NCBI GenBank assembly: GCA_964629575.1
Contig: CAZVUM010000009.1
Span: 1-64,000 of the forward strand
DNA length: 64,000 nucleotides
Source: JAYPWI01 sp964629575
Lineage (GTDB): Bacteria; Actinomycetota; Acidimicrobiia; Acidimicrobiales; Poriferisodalaceae
Direction of reading: 5' to 3'
The position numbers were made by a program, and so were the translations under genes. Shown piece by piece: positions 57,741 through 64,000 of this stretch (its first letter is position 1; each line of letters starts with the position of its first letter). The notes under the pieces are model-generated. The model was not told the origin of the DNA and ran no database searches. It saw nothing but the letters and a program-made list of their open reading frames with translations.

Positions 57741-59045
57741 TCAGGCGAAGCTGACCCGGGCGACGGCGAGCGTCGATGCATACAGCACGTCGTTTCCGGT
57801 GCCGGGCGACAGGAACATGCCGTTGGCGAGCCGCGAGCCCGTCGCCACGCGGCTGAGCAGGTCGCCGGTGGCGACATCCACGACGACCAGGTCGTCGCCC
57901 TCGCCGACGAAGTCGTTGATGGCCAGCTCGCCGCTGTCTGGCCATACGACCGGTTGCATTGTCGCCTTGACCTCGGGCCGGACCCAGCGGACCTCGAGCG
58001 TGTCGTCGTCGACGCCGGCGAGCCCGCCGTTGATGCTGTCCCAACAGACCGTGACGCCGTGCTCGGGTACATGGACGGGCGGCGCGATGATTCCGCCGCC
58101 GCCGGCCCCGAATGGCTCGACCGTGCCGAGCTCGCCGGTGGTGCGGTCGACTCGGAGGACCCGTTGGGCGGCCGTCCACGGCGCGGGGTGCTGCCAGCTG
58201 AGCTGCTTGGGCGCCAGGTCGCCGAATCGCCCGTTGGGGTGTTGCCCGAAGATCGCTCGCACGCCCTCGACGTCCCCGCAGTCCATCAACCATGCGTGGT
58301 CGCCGGAGAGGTTGGAGTCCCACGCGAGGCCGGTGGGCCCGCCGAGTTCCCTGTAGTGGGGCTGCCAGGTCTCGTCGACCTCCCACCGCCCTTCGGTGAA
58401 CGCGACCCGGAAGAGGTGCTCGATACCGGGGACGTAGACGTGGGTGTCGTCTGCTGCGATGCGTCCCATCGATCCTTCCGGCAGGACCAGCGGCTCGCCG
58501 ATGATCTCGAGCGAGTCGGCGTCGATGCGGGTCACGGTCGTGCCGCCCTGTCCCTCGAGCCTGAGATCCTTCGTGACGAGCGTGCCGTCGGGGAGGGCGA
58601 GGAGCCCGTTGTGCGCCTCGTCGGCGGGAAGCCGCAGCTCACCCGTCACGTTGCAGTCCCTGTCGAGCCGGTGGACAAAGCTGCCGTTGACGTTGAACAG
58701 CGCGCCCGATTCGTGGGCCAGAACGGCGCCACACCAGACGTGATCGCCACACGGCAGCTCCGGTGAGGCGGCTTCGGGTTCGAGCGTTTCGAGATCGACC
58801 CTCTCGACCCATCCATACGGTGGCGGTCCCGTGAACGCCGCCATGGTCCCGGCGAGGAAGAACTCACCCGGTTCGCGCTCCACGAACATCACGTTCCATC
58901 TGCCGTTCTGGCGAGTGGTGACCACGGGCTCGCCCTCACGCGCTCCCAGTTCGCCCGCCACCGCCTTCTGGCGGCGATTGCCGCCACATTCCACCGGCCA
59001 CTTCGATGGCCAGTAGCCGGGCAAGGGTGCGGATCGGTCGAGCAT
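57741..59045 (-). CDS. SMP-30-like beta-propeller protein (possible lactonase)
   Basis: A 434-residue protein whose repeated blades (NGLLALPDGTLVTKDLRLEG; GPTGLAWDSNLSGDHAWLMD; VATGSRLANGMFLSPGTGND) resemble SMP-30/PQQ-like propellers. Metal-ligand Glu/Asn positions are suggestive but not certain. ATG 59045 is preceded by CACACT six bases upstream. Divergent from an enoyl-CoA hydratase gene. No closer family can be named. Confidence 0.6.
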   Translation of the reverse strand: MLDRSAPLPGYWPSKWPVECGGNRRQKAVAGELGAREGEPVVTTRQNGRWNVMFVEREPGEFFLAGTMAAFTGPPPYGWVERVDLETLEPEAASPELPCGDHVWCGAVLAHESGALFNVNGSFVHRLDRDCNVTGELRLPADEAHNGLLALPDGTLVTKDLRLEGQGGTTVTRIDADSLEIIGEPLVLPEGSMGRIAADDTHVYVPGIEHLFRVAFTEGRWEVDETWQPHYRELGGPTGLAWDSNLSGDHAWLMDCGDVEGVRAIFGQHPNGRFGDLAPKQLSWQHPAPWTAAQRVLRVDRTTGELGTVEPFGAGGGGIIAPPVHVPEHGVTVCWDSINGGLAGVDDDTLEVRWVRPEVKATMQPVVWPDSGELAINDFVGEGDDLVVVDVATGDLLSRVATGSRLANGMFLSPGTGNDVLYASTLAVARVSFA

Positions 59046-59084
59046 CGGAGCAGTGTGCCAGGAACGGCGAGCCTGGGTGGGCGT

Positions 59085-59090
59085 TACGAT
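59085..59090 (+). promoter_or_regulatory. -10 element of the leaderless enoyl-CoA hydratase gene
   Basis: TACGAT is followed by eight bases and then ATG 59099. No Shine-Dalgarno is seen in the 53-base divergent spacer. Confidence 0.45.
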
Positions 59091-59098
59091 CGCCGCCC

Positions 59099-59860
59099 AT
59101 GACCGGAACATCCCCGCTCGTCGACGTCGAACGCCGTGGCGCGATCACCGTGATCACGATGCAGCGCCACGCCAAGCGCAACGCCTTCGACCCCGACCTC
59201 AGCCATGCCCTCGATGCGGCGATCAACGACTTCGAGGATGACCCCGAGCGTTGGGTTGCGGTGCTGACCGGCGGCACGGAGATGTTCTCGGCGGGGAGCG
59301 ACCTCGGGGCCGGCAGTGCCACCACCGATCGTGGCGGCGAGTACGGCATCATTCGCCGCACGAGGTCCAAGCCGATGGTCGCCGCGGTCGAAGGGCTCGC
59401 CCTCGGCGGCGGGCTCGAGGTGCTGTTCTGCTGCGACGTGATCGTCGCTGCGTCCAACGCCCGTCTGGGCCTTCCCGAGGTGAAGAGAGGCGTTCTCCCC
59501 ACGAGCGGCGGCCTCTTCCGGGCGCTGCGCTCGCTTCCCCTCCACGTCGCGAAGGAGGTCGTGCTCACGGGCGAAGAGCTCGACCCGGGGAGGGCGCTCC
59601 AGTACGGCTTGGTGAACCGCCTGGTCGCACCGGGTGAGGCGCTCGCGGTCGCGATCGAGATGGCCGAGACGATCGTCGCCAACTCGCCGACCTCGACCCG
59701 CCAGTCGCTTCAGGCGATGGACTCGATTCTGGCCGCCGGCGACGACGCCGGATGGGCGGCCACCGACCGAGCACGCGACGCGGTCTGGGCCAGCGAGGAC
59801 CGCAAAGAGGGCATCAACGCGTTCTTCGAGAAGCGCCCCCCGAAGTGGAAGGGCCGCTGA
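59099..59860 (+). CDS. Enoyl-CoA hydratase/isomerase family protein
   Basis: A 253-residue crotonase. The CoA/oxyanion block is MFSAGSDLGAGS and the second VEGLALGGGLEVLFCCDVIV, followed by RLGLPEVKRGVLPTSGGLFR and a C-terminal helix NAFFEKRPPKWKGR. One Glu of the catalytic pair is in GLPEVKRG; the other position is Gly/Ser-rich, so hydratase versus isomerase is open. It should process enoyl-CoA intermediates of fatty- or aromatic-acid breakdown. It ends just before a 30-base palindrome. Confidence 0.88.
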   Translation: MTGTSPLVDVERRGAITVITMQRHAKRNAFDPDLSHALDAAINDFEDDPERWVAVLTGGTEMFSAGSDLGAGSATTDRGGEYGIIRRTRSKPMVAAVEGLALGGGLEVLFCCDVIVAASNARLGLPEVKRGVLPTSGGLFRALRSLPLHVAKEVVLTGEELDPGRALQYGLVNRLVAPGEALAVAIEMAETIVANSPTSTRQSLQAMDSILAAGDDAGWAATDRARDAVWASEDRKEGINAFFEKRPPKWKGR

Positions 59861-59879
59861 CCGTCACGCTTCCGTAACG

Positions 59880-59909
59880 TTAGGTTCCAGGAGCGCTCCT
59901 GGAACCTAA
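59880..59909. terminator. 30-base perfect palindrome between convergent genes
   Basis: TTAGGTTCCAGGAGC (59880-59894) is followed at once by its reverse complement (59895-59909), a hairpin of 15 pairs on paper. The stop codon of the convergent VOC gene (59906-59908) lies inside it. TAACGTTA (59875-59882) overlaps its left end. Likely a bidirectional terminator. Confidence 0.75.
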
Positions 59910-60343
59910 ATCGGGCCGAGGAGGTCCCAGCGGTTGCCCCACGGGTCTTCGAACACCACGACCCGGCCGTATGGCTCGTCTCGTGGCTCACCGCGGACGA
60001 TCGCTCCCGCAACCTTCAGCGCGGAGAGCGCCGTGTCGAAGTCCCGGACTCGAAGGAAGAACCCGACCCGGCCGCCGACCTGGCGGCCGATGACGGCCTC
60101 TTGGTCCCCACCGTCGGCCTGAGCGAGCAGGAGCCCCGTTCCGCCGCCGTCGGGCCCCACGACCACCCAGCGCTTCGGGTGGCCGTCGTTGGTGGTCGAG
60201 GGTGAGTCCTCCCTCAACCCCATCCCGGGGATCGCCGTGAAGAACGCGATGCCGGCGTCGTAGTCGGGCACGACCACGGCGACCAGCGACAACTCCGCCT
60301 CGGGCACATCGGGCACGTCGGCCGAGGCAGGCGAGTCGGTCAT
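59906..60343 (-). CDS. VOC-family (glyoxalase/dioxygenase fold) protein
   Basis: A 145-residue vicinal-oxygen-chelate protein with two beta-alpha-beta modules: LVAVVVPDYDAGIAFFTAIP and GFFLRVRDFDTALSALKVAG...VVVFEDPWGNRWDLLGPI. The C-terminal Glu-Asp-Pro-Trp-Gly-Asn motif is typical. The metal-ligand set of glyoxalase I is incomplete, so the function is unspecified. ATG 60343 begins 11 bases after the MMPL fragment's stop. Confidence 0.85.
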   Translation of the reverse strand: MTDSPASADVPDVPEAELSLVAVVVPDYDAGIAFFTAIPGMGLREDSPSTTNDGHPKRWVVVGPDGGGTGLLLAQADGGDQEAVIGRQVGGRVGFFLRVRDFDTALSALKVAGAIVRGEPRDEPYGRVVVFEDPWGNRWDLLGPI

Positions 60344-60353
60344 CGTCGACCGC

Positions 60354-60797
60354 TCACGAGTAGGTGCCCGACCCGAACGAGGCGCTCCGCGAGTCGTGGT
60401 ACGCAGCCCAGATCACGAGCATCGGGGGCAGCACGATGATGGCGGCGATCAGCGAGTAGCCGACGGTGATCGCCGTCAGGAGGCCCAACTGCCCCATCGG
60501 TGGAATCGGCGACAGGATCAGCACGGCGAAGCCGAGAGCCGTGGTCAGCGCCGATCCGATGAGCGCGCCCCCGGTGGTTCGCATGGTCGCAGACACCGCC
60601 TCCTGGAGGTCGTTGCGGTATTCGAGCTCCTCGAGGAACCGATGGGTGATGGGGATCGTGTAGTCCACGCCGATGCCGATCGAGAGAGCGGTGATGAGCG
60701 CCGTGACCACGTTGTAGCTGTACCCGAGCAGCACCATCGTCCCGAGCACCCAGATCAGCACCAGCAGGATCGGGAGTACGAAGAACCGCCGTTTCAT
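60354..60797 (-). pseudogene. C-terminal fragment of an MMPL/RND-type membrane transporter
   Basis: A 147-residue frame covers only the last membrane domain of an RND/MMPL protein: VVTALITALSIGIGVDYTIP, THRFLEELEYRNDLQEAVSA and TTGGALIGSALTTALGFAVL. Full proteins have 700-1,000 residues with two such domains and large loops; nothing upstream encodes the rest. The same frame is open back to the TGA of the phytanoyl-type gene (60861), as though a longer gene was cut there. It is a remnant rather than a functional transporter. Confidence 0.7.
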
Positions 60798-60860
60798 GGC
60801 GGCGAAGTGTAGGTCCGGCCCGGAACCCGCCGGACCCTGCTGGACCCGCAGGTCGCTGTC

Positions 60861-61962
60861 TCAGGTACCGACCCCGCGAGGTCCCTCTGGAGTCTTGAGC
60901 CGCTCGGGAGTTCCCCCGAGGTTGTCCCGGTATCCCACGTCCAGATCCTCGCCGCGGCCGGCCACGATGTAGCGGCAGATCTCCCTGGCGTGGTCGCTCA
61001 GCGAGTCGTAGATCTCGCGGGGCATCGACACGGGCGTCGGCTCGTAGAACCACGGTGCATAGAACTCGGCGTTGGGGATCGCTCGCACCTCATCAGAGAG
61101 GTTCGGCGTCCCGCCGTGCCNNNNNNNNNNNNNNNNNNNNNNNNNNNNNNNNNNNNNNNNNNNNNNNNNNNNNNNNNNNNNNNNNNNNNNNNNNNNNNNN
61201 NNNNNNNNNNNNNNNNNNNNGTGCCGGGCACACGGTGCTGAGCTTCATCCACTCCGGCTCGTCGTCGAGCCGAGGGATCCGCTGACGCGAATTCTGCGTC
61301 CCCGGGATCTGGCGGGTCGGGCCGTTGACGGAGGTGAAGTCGTTCATCAAGAAGTTGGCGCAGACGTACATGCACGGCAGATCGCGCAGCGAGAGCTGGC
61401 CGCTCGGGTCGTGGAACGATCCGGACGTGACCTCGCCGGACCCGTTGCGGTTGGGCATCTTCCTGCGGTCGTTGATGTCGGAGTGGAGGTGTTGGTACCG
61501 CATCGTCCCAGGCAGGCAGAAGTCGCCGCCCCCGCCGCGGCAGAAGTACTCCATCGAGTCGAAGATGCCCGCGATCACCGGAGTCACGGTCGCAACGTCG
61601 ATGAGCATCGCCCACTCGGGCACGTGCGACATGTGATTCGTCTTGCTCGAACCCCCGAACGAGTAGCGGTGCGAACCCCGATTTCCGCCCCGCGTGCCGT
61701 CGATGGCCAAGATGGTTTCGACCTCGCGGATGCATGCGTGTTGCGTGGCATCGAGCTGTGCGGCAGTGAGGGCATCACGGATCACCACGAATCCGTCGCG
61801 GTTGAAGATGCGCACCGCCCTGTCGACCTCGTCTGGGCTGCACACCTCGAGGCCGCGGATGCCGCTGCTGCCCGCGAGACGCTCCCGGAGGTCGACGACC
61901 TGCGGATCCTCAGCAGCGAATTCGTGCCAGCCCAGATCGGGACGGAGAAGGGGTGTGCTCAC
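60861..61962 (-). CDS. Phytanoyl-CoA dioxygenase-family (Fe/2-oxoglutarate) enzyme, split by an assembly gap
   Basis: The N-terminal part (about 246 residues from GTG 61962) has DRAVRIFNRDGFVVIRDALT and the iron motif HSD in MRYQHLHSDINDRRKMP, then VNGPTRQIPGTQ. After the N run the sequence resumes in another frame with HGGTPNLSDEVRAIPNAEFY, which supplies the distal iron His, and ends PEGPRGVGT. Family members hydroxylate with Fe(II) and 2-oxoglutarate. Only about 15 residues seem missing, so the real gap is near 40 bases. TTGACT six bases before GTG 61962 supports that start over TTG 61974. Confidence 0.82.
61121..61220. other. Assembly gap, 100 N (inside the phytanoyl-CoA dioxygenase-like gene)
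   Basis: Exactly 100 N. Family spacing between KLSTVCPA and HGGTPN implies a true gap of about 40 bases, so the apparent frame change across it is an artefact of the placeholder length. Confidence 0.95.
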
Positions 61963-61999
61963 GGGACCAGTCAAGCACCGCCGCGTCGATCGGGCCCGG

Positions 62000-62005
62000 T
62001 AGCGT
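62000..62005 (+). promoter_or_regulatory. Possible -10 element of the polX gene
   Basis: TAGCGT lies 25 bases before ATG 62031, and GAAGGGAG a few bases before the ATG is a good Shine-Dalgarno, so the transcript would have a short leader. Confidence 0.35.
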
Positions 62006-62030
62006 CGCCCACGCGACGAAGGGAGTACAC

Positions 62031-63794
62031 ATGGCGACGACGCGGGATGTCATGGCGATGCTCAGCGAGCTCGTCACCCTGACCACCTTGGAGGAGGAGA
62101 GCCCGCAGTCGTTCAAGGTGCGCGCCTATGAGAACGCCCGGCTCGGATTGGAATCGCACGGCGGCGACATCACCGAGATGTCGATGACCGAGTTGACGAA
62201 GATCAAGGGGGTCGGCAAGGCCACCGCGAGCAAGATCCGCGAGCTCGTGGACACCGGTCGGGTCGCCAAGCTTGACGCGCTTCGCGAGCGCTTTCCCCCC
62301 TCGGTCGTGGAGCTGAGCCGCATCCCGGGTCTCGGCCCCAAGACGCTCAAGACGGTGCGCGAGAACCTCGGGGTCAACGATCTCGAAGGGCTCAAAGCAG
62401 CGATCGAGGCCGAGCAGCTGCGAACGCTGCCCGGACTCGGCAAGACGAGCGAGGAGAAGATCAAGAAGGCGATCGATCGACTGGGGATGTCGGGAAAGGA
62501 CCGGCGTACGCCGATCGCAGACGCGTGGCCACTCGCTGAGCGGCTCGTCGCCGACCTGGAAGCCCTGCCCGAGGTCGAACAGGCGCAGTTCTGCGGCAGC
62601 CTCCGCCGCATGTCCGAGACGATCGGCGACATCGACATCACGGTGTCGTCCTCGGCGCCCGCATCGGTGATGGAGGCGGTGCTGGCGCACGGAGAGAACC
62701 ACGACGTCGTCGTGAGCGGAGACACCAAGACGAGCTTTCTCACAGCATCGGGCCTTCAGGTGGACGTCCGGGTGGTGTCGCCTGAGCAATTCGGCGCGGC
62801 GACCCTCTATTTCACGGGTTCGAAGGCCCACAACATCGAGCTACGCCAGCGGGCCATGGACCGGGGGATGCTGCTCAACGAGTACGGCCTGCTCGACGCA
62901 TCGGACGACGAGGTCGCGTCGGAGGATCGGCCGATCGTCGCGAGCCGCACCGAGGAGGAGATCTACGACGCGCTCGGCATGGAGTTCGTTCCGCCTCCGC
63001 TCCGGGAGGCGACCGGCGAGGTGGAGGCCGCGGCGGGCGATGGTTTGCCCGAGCTGATCCAGCTCAGCGACATCTGCGGCGATCTGCATTACCACACCGA
63101 CCGCTCGGGCGATGGGCGATCCACGGTGGAGGAGATGGTCGCGGTGGCCGCAGCCAAGGGCTACGCCTACCTGGCCATCACGGATCATGGAGTGGACCTG
63201 GCGATCAACGGATCGACCGCCGAGGAGATGTTGATTCACCGCGCCCACATCGCCGAAGTGCAGGAGGCACACCCAGATCTTCACCTGATGTGGGGCTGCG
63301 AGCTGAACATCGGCGCCAGCGGCGGCCTCGACTACGACACCGACTTCCGGGCCGAGTTCGACTACACGGTGGCATCGGTCCATTCACACTTCGATCAGAG
63401 CCCGCTCGACCAGACCAAACGGCTGATCGCGGCCATCTCGGACCCCACCGTCGACTCGATCGGGCATCTCAGCGGCCGCTACATCGGGCGCCGGCCGGGC
63501 ATCGAGTTCGACGTGGACGTCGTGATCGAAGCGCTGATGCACTTCGACGTCGCCCTCGAGGTGAACGGTGCGCTCCAGAGGCTCGACGCCGCGTCGGATG
63601 TCGTGCGCAAGGCCGTCGATCGCGGCGTGAAGCTCGTGATCAACACCGACAGCCACCACACCTCCGAGCTCGGGCGCATGGAGTACGGCGTGCTCACCGC
63701 TCAGCGTGGGTGGGCGCCCCGCGACTCGGTGATCAACACCTGGGACCGTCCGACCTTTCTCGACTGGGTGGCCACCCACCGCAGCTCGACCTGA
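62031..63794 (+). CDS. polX: DNA polymerase X with PHP domain
   Basis: A 587-residue bacterial PolX. Helix-hairpin-helix motifs GVGKATASKI (about 60-70) and LGPKTLKTV (about 101-110) bind DNA. The nucleotidyltransferase site is GSLRRMSETIGDIDI with Asp200 and Asp202 and a third Asp at 245 (LQVDVRV). The C-terminal PHP phosphoesterase has DLHYHTDRSGDG (from 351), ITDHG, VHSHFDQS and TDSHH, a complete metal set for 3'-5' exonuclease/AP activity. It acts in gap-filling DNA repair. Good Shine-Dalgarno; ends in a GTTGAGCAAC palindrome. Confidence 0.94.
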   Translation: MATTRDVMAMLSELVTLTTLEEESPQSFKVRAYENARLGLESHGGDITEMSMTELTKIKGVGKATASKIRELVDTGRVAKLDALRERFPPSVVELSRIPGLGPKTLKTVRENLGVNDLEGLKAAIEAEQLRTLPGLGKTSEEKIKKAIDRLGMSGKDRRTPIADAWPLAERLVADLEALPEVEQAQFCGSLRRMSETIGDIDITVSSSAPASVMEAVLAHGENHDVVVSGDTKTSFLTASGLQVDVRVVSPEQFGAATLYFTGSKAHNIELRQRAMDRGMLLNEYGLLDASDDEVASEDRPIVASRTEEEIYDALGMEFVPPPLREATGEVEAAAGDGLPELIQLSDICGDLHYHTDRSGDGRSTVEEMVAVAAAKGYAYLAITDHGVDLAINGSTAEEMLIHRAHIAEVQEAHPDLHLMWGCELNIGASGGLDYDTDFRAEFDYTVASVHSHFDQSPLDQTKRLIAAISDPTVDSIGHLSGRYIGRRPGIEFDVDVVIEALMHFDVALEVNGALQRLDAASDVVRKAVDRGVKLVINTDSHHTSELGRMEYGVLTAQRGWAPRDSVINTWDRPTFLDWVATHRSST

Positions 63795-63833
63795 GTTGAG
63801 CAACTTCGGTGCCTGACACCGAGGTTGCTCAAC
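63795..63833. terminator. GTTGAGCAAC nested palindrome, copy 3
   Basis: Arms GTTGAGCAAC (63795-63804) and GTTGCTCAAC (63824-63833) enclose TCGGTG-CCTGA-CACCGA, a second perfect stem. It follows polX directly and faces the convergent partial gene, so it may terminate both. Confidence 0.75.
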
Positions 63834-63850
63834 TTCGTACGACGACCTCG

Positions 63851-64000
63851 TCAGCCGGCGCAGAGGTAGAAGCCGTCGAAGACCTCGGTGATCTCGCCGT
63901 CCTCCACCAGCACCCAGACGTGGAGAAATTCGACAAAGGCGTCGAAGCGGTCATCGCCTTCGACGAGGTCGGTGAACACGGCGTTGGCGTCGAGCGCCGG
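63851..64000 (-). CDS. Unidentified protein, C-terminal end only
   Basis: The last 49 codons of a minus-strand gene run off the window: FTDLVEGDDRFDAFVEFLHV and WVLVEDGEITEVFDGFYLCA before TGA 63851-63853. Codon use is that of a real gene. The alternating strand pattern would fit a SnoaL/NTF2-like protein, but this is too little to assign. Confidence 0.6.
   Translation of the reverse strand, partial: PALDANAVFTDLVEGDDRFDAFVEFLHVWVLVEDGEITEVFDGFYLCAG

Noticed and set aside
1..64000. tRNA, rRNA, insertion sequences, integrases or phage genes
   Set aside because: None seen when reading both strands; short tRNA genes could be missed without a covariance search, but no candidate cloverleaf stood out.

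Overview
The window is high-GC (about two thirds G+C by eye), gene-dense and full of 1-4 bp start/stop overlaps (ATGA, GTGA). Several genes have a TAnnnT hexamer 6-8 bases before an ATG or GTG, the signature of leaderless actinobacterial transcripts. The gene content (stand-alone Rieske oxygenases, P450, Baeyer-Villiger monooxygenases, LLM oxidoreductases, CaiB-type CoA transferase, many SDRs, GlcDEF, PolX) suggests an aerobic actinobacterium that oxidises diverse organic substrates. An Acidimicrobiia-like lineage is my inference. Five runs of exactly 100 N, two of them flanked by identical 55-base ends, indicate a short-read, probably metagenome-assembled scaffold. No rRNA, tRNA, insertion sequence, integrase or CRISPR array was found.

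Layout. 0-5.3 kb: a ring-hydroxylating dioxygenase (alpha, SDR, beta) on the minus strand, divergent from an FAD oxidoreductase, then a cytochrome P450. 5.4-8.3 kb: SulP permease and a CaiB-type CoA transferase interrupted by an in-frame TGA, separated by palindromic repeats. 8.3-10.9 kb: modABC. 10.9-15.8 kb: DUF418 protein and ABC exporter, divergent from a histidine kinase/response regulator pair. 15.8-21.4 kb: enoyl-CoA hydratase, cyclase-family hydrolase, BVMO, SDR, CaCA exchanger. 21.4-25.0 kb: glycolate oxidase glcDEF. 25.0-31.0 kb: a branched-chain-amino-acid-type ABC importer broken by two gaps, with a notable MFS-LivF fusion. 31.1-35.7 kb: an SDR remnant, SMP-30-like lactonase, LLM oxidoreductase, DCC protein, sulfotransferase, SDR. 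36.0-38.5 kb: thiolase and acyl-CoA dehydrogenase. 38.6-43.4 kb: a compact operon of amidohydrolase, epoxide hydrolase and two different Rieske oxygenases. 43.5-49.9 kb: DAO-type oxidoreductase, a repeat-rich stretch with small genes, a second BVMO and YibE/F. 49.9-56.0 kb: amidase pseudogene, amidohydrolase, LLM enzyme, alpha/beta hydrolase with an SCP2-like front, propeller lipoprotein. 56.1-64.0 kb: ThrH, EamA, a lactonase-like propeller, enoyl-CoA hydratase, VOC protein, an MMPL fragment, phytanoyl-CoA dioxygenase-like enzyme (gapped), PolX and the tail of an unidentified gene.

How it fits together. The window reads as accessory catabolism. Oxygenases (three Rieske alphas, one P450, two BVMOs, one Fe/2-oxoglutarate-type enzyme) put oxygen onto a substrate; SDRs, lactonase-like and epoxide/ester hydrolases open the products; CoA transferase, acyl-CoA dehydrogenase, enoyl-CoA hydratases and thiolase feed beta-oxidation. 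No ferredoxin or ferredoxin reductase for these oxygenases lies here, so redox partners must be encoded elsewhere.

The most unusual non-coding content is a set of intergenic palindromes. One is a 36-base element repeated at a strict 49-base period at two loci. Others are a nested GTTGAGCAAC hairpin at three gene ends, a 48-base TTCTGCCAGC hairpin between two convergent gene pairs, a 30-base perfect palindrome containing a stop codon, and a 50-base-period tandem repeat. Decayed genes (amidase, SDR, MMPL fragment, frameshifted hypothetical gene) add to the picture of a fluid region, though consensus errors must be excluded first.
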